DNA of 64,000 nucleotides, taken from contig NZ_PJBJ01000030.1 of NCBI RefSeq assembly GCF_002836475.1, positions 434,001 to 498,000 on the forward strand, read 5' to 3'. Both the position numbers and the translations under genes were made by a program. Origin of the DNA: Flavobacterium sp. ALD4. GTDB lineage: Bacteria; Bacteroidota; Bacteroidia; Flavobacteriales; Flavobacteriaceae. Position 1 is the stretch's first letter. Each line of letters begins with the position of its first letter. Below, one piece after another: positions 28,570 to 37,847 of this stretch. The notes under the pieces are model-generated. The model ran no database searches, was not told where the DNA came from, and was given only the letters and a program-made list of their open reading frames with translations.

Positions 28570-31500
28570 TTAAAACTCTAGTGATAAACCTAATAATGCT
28601 TTTGCAGGAATAGGATAAAATCCTCTATCAACTCCTATGCTATTGTCAGCAAAACTTCCGGATTCTGGATCTAAACCTCTATATTTAGTAAACGTAAAGT
28701 AGTCATCTAATGACAAGTAGAGTCTTAATTTTCTCAATTTCAATGTTTGAACTACATCTTTAGAGAAATTATATCCAACTTGAATTTGTTTGATTCTCAA
28801 GTAAGAACCGTCTTGCACCATTAAATCAGTATCATACGATTCTATTACATTTGCTGCACCTGGATATTTTGCATCAGTTTTTCCTGGCACCCATCTATCG
28901 TTGAAAAATTCGACAGATTTATTAGTAATAGGTCTTGATGGTTGGTGGTAAGCTGCAAAAATATCATTACCCTCTGTTCCTTGAAACATAAGATTGAAAT
29001 CGAAACCTTTGTAAGACATATTAAAACTTCCGCCAAAAAGTAAGTTTGGTTGAGGAGAGCCAATTATTGTTTTATCATTAGAAGTAATTCCTGGAACGCC
29101 ATCCGTGTCAACCTTTATAACTTTCCCTGTTGCAGGATCAATTCCATCAGTTTTATATCCGTAAAAATACCATAGAGGACGTCCTTGTTCAAAACGAGTA
29201 ACACCGTCATTATTTTGTGGTGCACCAGCACCAACTAAAGCAGCAGGAACTATTATTTCTGTAACTTTATTTTTTAAAGTCGAAAGATTTAAGTTGATAC
29301 CATATTGTAAACCACCTTGCGTTCTGTCAGAATAACCCACTTCAAATTCTAATCCTTTATTTTCAACTGTTCCGCCATTTATAGCTCCAACCGTTTGTCC
29401 TAAAGAAGGAGGAGCAATAATATTCCCATTAGGAATAATTAAGTCTCTTGTGGTTTTTTTGTAATAGTCTGCAGTGAAATTTAATCTACCGTTAAAAGCA
29501 GTTAAATCAACTCCTAAATCTATTTGTTCTGAACGTTCCCATGTTAATTTCGGATTAGCAAGATCACCAGGTGTTACTCCACTAACTCCTTCATAAACCA
29601 CTGACGCAGCACCATCTACTGTTTTGTAAACTTGAATGTCTCCATTTCCTGCTAAATTGGCGTCACTACCATTTTGTCCCCAACTTCCTCTTAGCTTTAA
29701 GTAACTGATTTTTGAATCATTGTTCCAAAAGCCCTCTTTTGAAACAACCCATCCTGTAGATACAGCAGGAAAGTAACCCCCTTTTTGCGATTTTGGAAAT
29801 ACACTAGATTCGTCATATCTTAAAGACCCTTCTAGAAGGTACTTTCCATTATAATCATATGATAATCTTCCGAAAACAGAATTCATATTTTTTTGATATA
29901 TATTTCCACCGATAACATCATTATCTCTGTTTGTGAAATCGAAATAAGCGAATTGTTCTGACTGCAATGGAACTTCTGAACCTTTTAAAGAATAATATGG
30001 ATTCTTTCTTTTTTCAGCTGAGTATCCCACTAAACCTGTAAAGTTATGTTTTCCAATTTCTTTTGTATAACTAGCAAAATTTTCCCATAACCATCTTGAA
30101 TTTCTAGAAATATTGTTTCGTAAAGTTACAGATGAGTTTTGAGCCTCAGATGTTATATAGTAAATTGGATTCCATCTACTATCAATTGAGTTTGATCTTT
30201 CGTATCCTAATCTTGAAGTCACTGACAATCCTTCAGCTAAAGTAAGTTTAGCATATACTGTTGATAACATCCTGTCAGTATCAATATTACCTCTAAACCT
30301 ATAGTTTGTTTCTGCAACTGGATTCATCACTTCTCCATTTGAATAGGTAGGATATCCATAAACTTTTCCGTTAGAGTCTACCATTGCCGTTCCGGCAGCA
30401 ACTCCATCTATTGCTCTTTGTGGCAAAGCGCCATCATAAAACACAGGAGTTAATGGGTCTATTATTAATAAGTGGTTCACAACACCTCCAGTTGAATCAT
30501 CTTCAGAAATTGGAGAAGAACCTGTATTTGAGTAGGAAATATTTGCACCAACTTCTAACCAGTCCTTAACTTGACTTTTAATGTTGGTTCTCAATGTGTA
30601 TCTTTTGTATGCAGAATCAGCGCCACCAATTATACCTTCTTGATTTAAAAAAGTTCCAGACAAATAATAATTTGTTCTTTCTGAAGCCCCAGAAATGCTA
30701 AGATCATGACGTTGAGCAAAAGCATTTTGAAAAGTTTCGTCGATCCAGTTAGTATTTATTCCATTGTCAACTATTGCAGTATTACCTGCTTCATTAAAAT
30801 AAGTAACGAACTGCGACGCATCCATTAGCTCCATTTTGGTCCTAACTGATTGCGTAGTAAATTGAGAGTTGTAACTCACAACGATGTCACCCACTTTACC
30901 TTGTTTAGTGGTAATGATAACGACTCCATTTGCTCCTTCAGTACCGTAAATTGCTGCCGATGCAGCATCTTTTAATACTTCTACATTAGCAATGTCGCTA
31001 GGAGCAAGGTTTTCAATAGTACTCACTTTCATTCCATCAACTATATATAATGGATCTGAATTTCCGTTAGATCCAGCACCCCTAATTCTCACTTTTGCAC
31101 CAGAACCCGGCGATCCTGAAGAGGATACTACAGTTACACCTGATGTTCTACCTTGAAGAACTTGTTCTACCCTTGCATTTGAGCTACTTTCAATTTGTTT
31201 TGAACTAATGCTAGAGATTGAACCTGTAACTAGACTTTTCTTTTTAACTCCGTAACCAACGACTACTACTTCTTGTAGCTCGGCAGAATCACTTTTCAAT
31301 GTTACATTTATAACACTTTTTCCTGCGGCATTCACTTCTTGGGTTTCAAGGCCAATATAAGTGAAAATTAAAACGGCATTTGAACCCGTAATTTTGATAG
31401 TAAATTTACCATCTGGATCAGTTTGTGCTCCATTTGTTGTTCCCTTTACTAAAACAGATGCTCCTGGGAGCGGTCCGTTCGAATCTGATACCGTACCAGT

Positions 31501-31578
31501 CACCTGTTGAGAGTAGGTCAAACTTGTACAAAGTATTGTTAGAAACATCATCAAGCCTTTGGTTAGACTATTTTTCAT
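28570..31578 (-). CDS. SusC/RagA family TonB-linked outer membrane receptor
   Basis: A TonB-dependent transporter that imports the substrate bound by SusD. The 1002 residues comprise a signal peptide ending in SLTYSQ, a CarboxypepD_reg-like domain (VTGTVSDSNGPLPGASVLVK), a TonB box region (EVVVVGYG), a plug (ISSKQIESSSNARVEQVLQG, PLYIVDGM, VEVLKDAASAAIYG, GANGVVIITTK) and a 22-strand barrel ending in ALLGLSLEF. No N-terminal STN domain is present, so signalling to an anti-sigma factor by that route is not expected. It is first in the operon. A LacI regulator lay divergently upstream but is now a pseudogene. Glycan import is likely but peptide import is possible. Confidence 0.96.
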   Translation of the reverse strand: MKNSLTKGLMMFLTILCTSLTYSQQVTGTVSDSNGPLPGASVLVKGTTNGAQTDPDGKFTIKITGSNAVLIFTYIGLETQEVNAAGKSVINVTLKSDSAELQEVVVVGYGVKKKSLVTGSISSISSKQIESSSNARVEQVLQGRTSGVTVVSSSGSPGSGAKVRIRGAGSNGNSDPLYIVDGMKVSTIENLAPSDIANVEVLKDAASAAIYGTEGANGVVIITTKQGKVGDIVVSYNSQFTTQSVRTKMELMDASQFVTYFNEAGNTAIVDNGINTNWIDETFQNAFAQRHDLSISGASERTNYYLSGTFLNQEGIIGGADSAYKRYTLRTNIKSQVKDWLEVGANISYSNTGSSPISEDDSTGGVVNHLLIIDPLTPVFYDGALPQRAIDGVAAGTAMVDSNGKVYGYPTYSNGEVMNPVAETNYRFRGNIDTDRMLSTVYAKLTLAEGLSVTSRLGYERSNSIDSRWNPIYYITSEAQNSSVTLRNNISRNSRWLWENFASYTKEIGKHNFTGLVGYSAEKRKNPYYSLKGSEVPLQSEQFAYFDFTNRDNDVIGGNIYQKNMNSVFGRLSYDYNGKYLLEGSLRYDESSVFPKSQKGGYFPAVSTGWVVSKEGFWNNDSKISYLKLRGSWGQNGSDANLAGNGDIQVYKTVDGAASVVYEGVSGVTPGDLANPKLTWERSEQIDLGVDLTAFNGRLNFTADYYKKTTRDLIIPNGNIIAPPSLGQTVGAINGGTVENKGLEFEVGYSDRTQGGLQYGINLNLSTLKNKVTEIIVPAALVGAGAPQNNDGVTRFEQGRPLWYFYGYKTDGIDPATGKVIKVDTDGVPGITSNDKTIIGSPQPNLLFGGSFNMSYKGFDFNLMFQGTEGNDIFAAYHQPSRPITNKSVEFFNDRWVPGKTDAKYPGAANVIESYDTDLMVQDGSYLRIKQIQVGYNFSKDVVQTLKLRKLRLYLSLDDYFTFTKYRGLDPESGSFADNSIGVDRGFYPIPAKALLGLSLEF

Positions 31579-31626
31579 ACGTAATAAATAAGTTAATTAA
31601 TAATTTAGTTTGGTTTTTAACAGGAT

Positions 31627-31634
31627 CAAACTTA
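31627..31634 (-). promoter_or_regulatory. Putative -7 element for susC-susD
   Basis: Minus strand TAAGTTTG matches TAnnTTTG, about 48 bases before the susC ATG. A TTG lies only 15 bases further upstream, short of the usual 17-23, so the promoter may need an activator. Confidence 0.45.
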
Positions 31635-31639
31635 GTAAA

Positions 31640-32036
31640 AATTTTAACACAACTTTAAGAAGTTATTAACTACAACGTTTTCGTAGATTAAATATTTTTT
31701 TTAAATTAAAATCAATACCATAAAAAATTACTTTTTAATTTATACAAACTATAAAAAATATACTAAAATAGCACTATTATGCTATTTAATTAAGATTTAC
31801 TTGAAACCCAATACTTACTCCAACAAGAGTGCTCACTACTGAATTTTTGTAGCTGTTTCGATAAAGATTTATAAACGAACTTCCAGCATTTAAATTTTAT
31901 TTTTAAAATACTATTAAAAACAAAATGTCCTCAATTGCATTGACTACGAACGCAATTAAGGAGATGAATGAACAGCAATAAAGACCACTTCTATATGGCA
32001 AATGTGCTATTAAATACCGAAACTCACATTATGCTT
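31640..32036. other. Intergenic DNA upstream of susC, no intact gene
   Basis: Very AT-rich sequence between the susC promoter and the LacI remnant. I see no ORF, tRNA or strong terminator. It would have carried the divergent promoters and the LacI operator, but I could not identify a clear palindromic operator. Confidence 0.4.
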
Positions 32037-32715
32037 TGTTACTTTTGCTTTTGTGGCGAAAGCGACCTACTATATTGCTAACCACTATCGGCATGCTTTA
32101 AAATTCAAAACCCATCAATAAACGTCTACATTATTCCCCTCCTTTTAAAAATGGGATTAGTACTGTTAGAAGAATATGATGTAAAAAGGAAAAACAAAAT
32201 GAAGTTTGATAATCAAAATACAGGCTGTACATCAATCAAATAGACAAAATGCCATTGACGCTACATTCGTTATAAGAAGAAATAAAAGATCCCAATATAC
32301 TCGTTGACCCTCGTATGGTGGATACTTTAGAACATATAACCTTTCAAGAAAAAATCGAGTTTACTCGACAAACTATTTAGAACGCCAAAACTAAAACATA
32401 AATTAGTTTAATATTATTCGTGAACAATCTAATGTAGATAGCATCTTTGTAATTACAGATCTTGTAGCTGTAGAAGTACTTTCGTATTTTAACGATATTG
32501 AAATTAACATTCCCAAACAAGTAGAGTAATTGGTTTATGCCTAAAGTACTCAAACCGATACTAAGTACGGTAGACCAACCCACTCATCAAATGGCTATAA
32601 AACCATCTAATCTATTATTGGTGCAAATGAATTTTCACAAGCTAAACGAACCACTTGTACCTATAACAATTTCAATAGAGACAATTGTTATTACAAGAGC
32701 ATCATCTCTAAAAAA
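32037..32715 (+). pseudogene. LacI-family transcriptional regulator, heavily decayed
   Basis: The plus strand retains pieces of the LacI effector-binding domain across frameshifts and stops: ILVDPRMVDTLEHITFQE, then in another frame VDSIFVITDLVAVEVLSYF and EINIPKQVE, then in a third frame PILSTVDQPTHQM and IETIVITRASS. These match the order of the LacI C-terminal half (aDLxAxGxL, IPxxV, LsTVdQP, ETxVIxRxSS). From 32037 to 32110, VAKATYYIANHYR may be a relic of the DNA-binding helices, with low confidence. It is divergent from susC, the usual place for a Sus regulator. The gene is non-functional. Confidence 0.8.
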
Positions 32716-32723
32716 AATGCCAA

Positions 32724-33650
32724 TCACTTCAGAAAATCCATATTTCGTTTCAGACCTAAAAATTTGGTTCTCTCAAGAGGAGAGTCTTTAAATACTACCT
32801 TAAAAGTTTCTTCGGTGATTTCGTCCCAATCTTTCCTAGTCATCGACAATAAATCCGGATTAGGGCTAAATAAAGGCTCATTATGTTGTTTCGAAAATTT
32901 ATTCCAAGGACAAACGTCTTGACAAATGTCACAACCAAACGCCCAGTCCGCAAACTTACCTTTCATCTCTTGCGGAATATTTTCTTTTAATTCAATAGTA
33001 AAGTAAGAAATACATTTACTACCATCGACTATATAAGGATCCACGATTGCTTGAGTGGGACAAGCATCTATGCAAGCTGTACAAGTGCCACAGTGATCCG
33101 TCGCAGCGTAATCATAGTCTAATTCTAAATCAATGATGAGTTCTGCAATAAAATAAAATGAACCAACTTTTTGAGTTAGCAAATTACTATTTTTACCAAT
33201 CCATCCCAAGCCACTTTTGGCTGCCCAAGCTTTATCTAACACCGGAGCAGAATCGACAAAAGCACGGCCAGAAACTTCACCAATCGTTTCCTGAATGGAA
33301 AACAACAACTCTTTGAGCTTATCTTTGATTACGTAATGATAGTCGGCACCATAAGCATATTTAGAAATCTTATACGCATCCTCATTTTGTTTTTGCCCCG
33401 GATAATAATTCAACAACAAAGAAACTACACTTTTAGCACCTTCAACCAATAAAGTGGGATTTAAACGCTTGTCAAAATGATTCTCCATATAAGACATTTG
33501 CCCATTCTGATTCTTCTTTAACCATTTCTCTAATCGGGGCGCTTCTTCCTCAAGAAATCCGGCTTTAGAAACACCACAAGACAAGAATCCAAGACGTATA
33601 GCTTCGGATTTAATAAATTGCGTGTATTTTGATTTTGACTGAATATTAAT
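32724..33650 (-). CDS. queG: Epoxyqueuosine reductase QueG, start codon apparently ATT
   Basis: A cobalamin- and Fe-S-dependent enzyme that reduces epoxyqueuosine to queuosine at position 34 of GUN-anticodon tRNAs. Motifs include [17 protein letters not shown] and [10 protein letters not shown], the two 4Fe-4S clusters, [11 protein letters not shown], and the C-terminal [13 protein letters not shown]. Homologous N-terminal sequence ([20 protein letters not shown]) continues upstream of the first TTG at 33584, yet no ATG, GTG or TTG lies between an in-frame TAA at 33681-33683 and that TTG. An ATT at 33648-33650 gives 308 residues, the expected length. Initiation at ATT, or at TTG with loss of about 22 residues, would both be poor. 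It follows ruvB directly. Confidence 0.85.
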   Translation of the reverse strand: MNIQSKSKYTQFIKSEAIRLGFLSCGVSKAGFLEEEAPRLEKWLKKNQNGQMSYMENHFDKRLNPTLLVEGAKSVVSLLLNYYPGQKQNEDAYKISKYAYGADYHYVIKDKLKELLFSIQETIGEVSGRAFVDSAPVLDKAWAAKSGLGWIGKNSNLLTQKVGSFYFIAELIIDLELDYDYAATDHCGTCTACIDACPTQAIVDPYIVDGSKCISYFTIELKENIPQEMKGKFADWAFGCDICQDVCPWNKFSKQHNEPLFSPNPDLLSMTRKDWDEITEETFKVVFKDSPLERTKFLGLKRNMDFLK

Positions 33651-33680
33651 CTCTTTAGTAACGGAAAGTTTATTTTCACC

Positions 33681-34703
33681 TTAAAACAATCCTCCTTGAA
33701 TATTTGAATTTACTTTACCTAAATGTTTGTATGCCTTCTCAGTAACTTCTCTACCTCGAGGTGTCCTCATAATAAATCCTTCCTGAATCAGAAAAGGTTC
33801 ATATACCTCTTCAATTGTTTCACTACTTTCAGAAACAGCAGTAGCTAACGTAGACAAACCAACTGGACCTCCTTTGAATTTATCAATAATAGTGTTCAAA
33901 ATCTTATTGTCCATTTCATCTAAACCATGAGCATCTACATTAAGTGCTTTTAATGCATATCTCGCTATTTCGATATCGATTGTTCCATTTCCTTTTATTT
34001 GCGCAAAATCGCGTACACGCCGTAGCAGCGCATTTGCTATACGCGGCGTTCCCCTACTTCTACCTGCAATTTCAATAGCAGCTTCCATCGAAATTGGCAT
34101 TTTCAGTATCGATGCACTTCTTTCAACGATTGTAGTCAATAGTTCCGCAGTATAGTATTGTAGTCTAGACGAAATACCGAAACGCGCTCGCATAGGAGCT
34201 GTGAGAAGTCCGGAACGTGTGGTAGCACCGATCAAAGTGAATGGGTTAAGATTAAGCTGCACAGTTCTCGCATTTGGCCCCGACTCAATCATAATATCAA
34301 TCTTAAAATCTTCCATTGCAGAGTACAAATACTCCTCAACAATAGGACTTAATCGATGTATCTCGTCAATAAACAAAACATCCCTTTCTTCTAGGTTGGT
34401 TAACAGCCCTGCTAAATCTCCTGGTTTATCTAAAACAGGACCTGAAGTAATTTTAATACCCACCTGCAGTTCATTAGCCAATATATTAGCCAACGTAGTC
34501 TTTCCCAAACCAGGAGGACCATGGAAGAGGGTATGATCTAAAGCTTCATTTCGTTGATTTGCAGCTTCGACAAAAACTTTTAGGTTCTCTAATATCTGAT
34601 CTTGCCCAGCAAAATCATCGAACGATAATGGCCTCAATTTTTTTTCGAGATCAAATTCTTCCGAATTGTACCCACTTGTTGTTGGATCTAAATTTTCATT
34701 CAT
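33681..34703 (-). CDS. ruvB: Holliday junction helicase RuvB
   Basis: The AAA+ motor that drives branch migration on RuvA-bound junctions. 340 residues from the ATG at 34703 ([10 protein letters not shown]); an upstream start at 34745 gives an unlikely Cys-rich leader. Present are FDDFAGQ, Walker [13 protein letters not shown], Walker B LFIDEIHR, sensor 1 IGATTRSG, the arginine-finger region MRARFG, and the C-terminal winged helix with RTPRGREVT. queG follows within about 30 bases. A TAnnTTTG element (34708-34715) abuts the ATG and another lies at 34753-34760. Confidence 0.97.
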   Translation of the reverse strand: MNENLDPTTSGYNSEEFDLEKKLRPLSFDDFAGQDQILENLKVFVEAANQRNEALDHTLFHGPPGLGKTTLANILANELQVGIKITSGPVLDKPGDLAGLLTNLEERDVLFIDEIHRLSPIVEEYLYSAMEDFKIDIMIESGPNARTVQLNLNPFTLIGATTRSGLLTAPMRARFGISSRLQYYTAELLTTIVERSASILKMPISMEAAIEIAGRSRGTPRIANALLRRVRDFAQIKGNGTIDIEIARYALKALNVDAHGLDEMDNKILNTIIDKFKGGPVGLSTLATAVSESSETIEEVYEPFLIQEGFIMRTPRGREVTEKAYKHLGKVNSNIQGGLF

Positions 34704-34820
34704 ACAACAAAGATAAAATAAAGTAGCCAGTATAATACAGCGCAAATAAAAGAGTTCAAAAATAAACCCAATAATCTAAGCAGTGGATCAAGAGACCCTA
34801 TGATTCTTAAACTAAAAATA

Positions 34821-34851
34821 AAAAAAGCCCTTACAAAGTAAAGGCCTTTTT
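34821..34851 (-). terminator. Intrinsic terminator of the act-cox operon
   Basis: On the minus strand GCCTTTAC and GTAAGGGC pair (one T-G wobble) around TTT and run into TTTTTT. It lies 7 bases past the coxA stop. Confidence 0.75.
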
Positions 34852-34857
34852 ATTTAT

Positions 34858-36642
34858 TTAGTGATGTAAAACTTCTTCACCTTCTTTCATTGGAACATTT
34901 TGCGGAACAAAATCCTCCTCATAATTAGGATTGCTATAATCATATGGCCAACGATAAACCACAGGAAGGGCTCCAGGCCAGTTACCATGGATATGCTCTA
35001 CAGGCGCAGTCCATTCGAGAGTATTAGAATTCCATGGATTTTGAACAGATTTCTTACCATAGAATATACTACTAAAAAAGTTATATAAAAATATTAATTG
35101 GAATGCCCCACCTATCAATGCAAATGTAGTTATCAGCACATTAACATTTTGTAAGTCATCAAATAATGGAAAATTTGTATTAGTGTAATAACGTCTAGGT
35201 AAACCAGCTAAACCGATAAAATGCATTGGAAAAAACACACCATAAGCACATATAGCAGTAATCCAGAAATGAATATAACCTAAATTCTTATTAAGCATTC
35301 TCCCAAACATACGTGGGAACCAGTGGTATATTCCTGCAAACATCCCGTACAACGCAGATATCCCCATAACCAAATGAAAATGCGCAACAACGAAATAAGT
35401 ATCATGAACATTTATGTCAAGCGTACTATCACCTAAAATAATACCGGTCAAACCACCTGTGATAAAGGTAGAGACTAACCCAATAGCAAATAACATGGCG
35501 GGATTAAATTGCAAATTACCTTTCCATAGCGTAGTTATAAAATTAAAAGCTTTCACCGCGGAAGGAATAGCGATCAATAAAGTTGTAAAAGTAAATACTG
35601 AACCCAGAAATGGATTCATACCTGATACAAACATGTGATGCCCCCAAACAATAGTCGATAGAAAACCAATGGCAATAATCGACATGATCATCGCTCTATA
35701 ACCAAAGATTGGCTTACGCGAATTAGTTGCAATCACTTCTGATGCGATACCTAAGGCCGGCAACAGTACAATGTAAACCTCTGGATGACCCAAAAACCAG
35801 AATAAGTGCTCAAACAAAACCGGTGAACCACCTTGGTAATGTAATACTTCACCAGCAATATAAATATCAGAAAGGAAAAAAGAAGTACCGAAGCTTCTAT
35901 CAAAAATCAATAACAGCGCAGCAGACAACAATACAGGAAAGGAAACCACACCAATGATAGCTGTTACAAAGAAAGCCCAGATAGTCAAAGGCAACCTAGT
36001 CATGGACATACCCTCTGTCCTCAAATTGATAACGGTAACAATATAATTCAACGATCCCATTAAGGACGAAGCAATGAAGATAGCCATCGAAATCAACCAT
36101 AACGTCATACCCAATCCAGACCCACCAATTGCCTGCGGTAAAGCACTTAAAGGAGGATAAATCGTCCAACCCGAATTTGCTGGACCAGATTCAGCAAATA
36201 ATGACGAAATCATTATTAAACTGGATAAAAAGAACAACCAATAAGAGAGCATATTCATAAAACCGGAAGCCATATCACGTGCCCCAATTTGGAGGGGTAT
36301 CAATAAATTACTAAAGGTACCGCTCAACGCTGCTGTTAATACAAAAAAGACCATTATGGTACCGTGTATAGTAACTAACGATAAATAAATATCATTGGTC
36401 ATAACGCCGTTTGGCGCCCACTTATCACCAAGTAGTACGTTAAAAATCCTAAAAGATTCCTCTGGCCACGCCAATTGCATTCTAAAAAGCAATGACATTC
36501 CTACACCGATAATACCCATTATAATACCTGTGATCAAATATTGCTTAGCAATCATTTTATGATCAAGACTGAATATATACTTAGAAATAAAAGTTTGCTT
36601 GTGATGGTGTTCGTGTTCGTGATCGTGAACTTCTGCTGACAT
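34858..36642 (-). CDS. coxA: Cytochrome c oxidase subunit I
   Basis: The catalytic subunit, holding the low-spin heme and the heme-CuB site where oxygen is reduced and protons are pumped. The 594 residues have 12 core helices. The CuB histidine and cross-linked tyrosine are in FWFLGHPEVYI, followed by GHHMFVSGMNP and the heme-ligand pair in HDTYFVVAHFHLVMG. The GHPEV glutamate marks the A1 family with D and K channels. A His-rich N-terminus (HDHEHEHHHKQ) is cytoplasmic. It is the last gene of the operon, 28 bases after coxB. Partners III and IV are encoded at 8.6-10.6 kb. Confidence 0.97.
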   Translation of the reverse strand: MSAEVHDHEHEHHHKQTFISKYIFSLDHKMIAKQYLITGIIMGIIGVGMSLLFRMQLAWPEESFRIFNVLLGDKWAPNGVMTNDIYLSLVTIHGTIMVFFVLTAALSGTFSNLLIPLQIGARDMASGFMNMLSYWLFFLSSLIMISSLFAESGPANSGWTIYPPLSALPQAIGGSGLGMTLWLISMAIFIASSLMGSLNYIVTVINLRTEGMSMTRLPLTIWAFFVTAIIGVVSFPVLLSAALLLIFDRSFGTSFFLSDIYIAGEVLHYQGGSPVLFEHLFWFLGHPEVYIVLLPALGIASEVIATNSRKPIFGYRAMIMSIIAIGFLSTIVWGHHMFVSGMNPFLGSVFTFTTLLIAIPSAVKAFNFITTLWKGNLQFNPAMLFAIGLVSTFITGGLTGIILGDSTLDINVHDTYFVVAHFHLVMGISALYGMFAGIYHWFPRMFGRMLNKNLGYIHFWITAICAYGVFFPMHFIGLAGLPRRYYTNTNFPLFDDLQNVNVLITTFALIGGAFQLIFLYNFFSSIFYGKKSVQNPWNSNTLEWTAPVEHIHGNWPGALPVVYRWPYDYSNPNYEEDFVPQNVPMKEGEEVLHH

Positions 36643-36670
36643 ATATGTATACTTTAAATATTCTTAATAA

Positions 36671-37828
36671 TTACTTCATCGCAATTTTAGCAACAGATGC
36701 TGTATCCTTTGCCTTTAAACTATCAACCCCCATAATAGCATCCTCAACTGGTGCCGGTGTTAATGAAGCCTTCACTTGCGCTGCTAAGACAGTTTGTTCT
36801 TTCAACCAAATTTTATAATCTTCTGGTGTATCTACAATGATTTTCATTTGCATGTTATAATGGGATGCCCCACATATTTTGTTACAAAGAAGCAAATAAT
36901 CAAAACTATAACGATCCAATGCAACTTTGCCATCAGCAACTAACGCAATACTCTTCTTAGCTCGTATTGCATTAATATTAGCTACTTTCTCAACCATATA
37001 CGGCAACTCTCTATATTCAGCAGTAGTATAAATTGGCTCAAAAGCAAATTCGGTAACCATTCCTGGAACACAATTCATTTGCGCTCTAAAATAGGGCATG
37101 TATGCAGAATGAAGAACATCTTGAGATCTCATCTTAAAATGTATTTTCTTTCCTTTTGGAATATGTAATTCCTTAACTACTATATCATCCTGAGCATAAG
37201 GGTCAGATAAATCGACACCCAAAATATTTACACCTTCGATATACCTCACATTCGCTTTTCCTAATACATTGTCGTCTCCTGAAACTCTAGCAGTCCAATT
37301 AAACTGTTGAGCATACAATTCAATTACAATAGCATCATCATCCTCATCGATAAACATAATGTTTGTCCAAGCATACAGACCATAAAGGATCAATCCTGCT
37401 AATACAACCGCCGGAATTATACTCCATAGGGCTTCCAACTTATTATTGTCAGCAAAATATAACGCCTTTCTATCTTTCTTCCCTCTATACTTAAAAGCAA
37501 AATAATATAACAGCACTTGCGTTATAGCCTGAACTATAAAAATTAAAACCCACGTTATATTCATAAGGTTATCAACTTCAGCACCATGAGCAGACGCAGG
37601 CGTATGAAGCACAAGCGGACCCCATGTATACAGACCGTAAATTGTAAAAATGTATATAAAGGCTAAAAAGCCAAACATTAAATAACCCTGAACATTATTA
37701 TCATTATCAGAAGCTACTTGAGAGCTGTCTGTTTCCGAACCTACTTGAGTAAGGTCAAATATTTTAGTCAATTGCCATAAAGCAACAGCTAATAAAACTA
37801 AAACTATAATTACCAACAAACTTGTCAT
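36671..37828 (-). CDS. coxB: Cytochrome c oxidase subunit II
   Basis: Carries the CuA centre that accepts electrons from cytochrome c and passes them to subunit I. The 385 residues are long for the family: a first helix (LLVIIVLVLLAVALW), an acidic loop with SETDSSQVASDNDNN, two further helices, then the cupredoxin domain. CuA ligands are present in LLCNKICGASHYNMQM (C-x3-C-x3-H-x2-M) plus the upstream His in DVLHSAYMP and Glu in YAQQFNWT context. There is no fused cytochrome c domain; the separate ActA and ActE hemes probably deliver electrons. It sits between actF and coxA. Confidence 0.96.
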   Translation of the reverse strand: MTSLLVIIVLVLLAVALWQLTKIFDLTQVGSETDSSQVASDNDNNVQGYLMFGFLAFIYIFTIYGLYTWGPLVLHTPASAHGAEVDNLMNITWVLIFIVQAITQVLLYYFAFKYRGKKDRKALYFADNNKLEALWSIIPAVVLAGLILYGLYAWTNIMFIDEDDDAIVIELYAQQFNWTARVSGDDNVLGKANVRYIEGVNILGVDLSDPYAQDDIVVKELHIPKGKKIHFKMRSQDVLHSAYMPYFRAQMNCVPGMVTEFAFEPIYTTAEYRELPYMVEKVANINAIRAKKSIALVADGKVALDRYSFDYLLLCNKICGASHYNMQMKIIVDTPEDYKIWLKEQTVLAAQVKASLTPAPVEDAIMGVDSLKAKDTASVAKIAMK

Positions 37829-37847
37829 CTGTTTCTTTCTTTAAATA

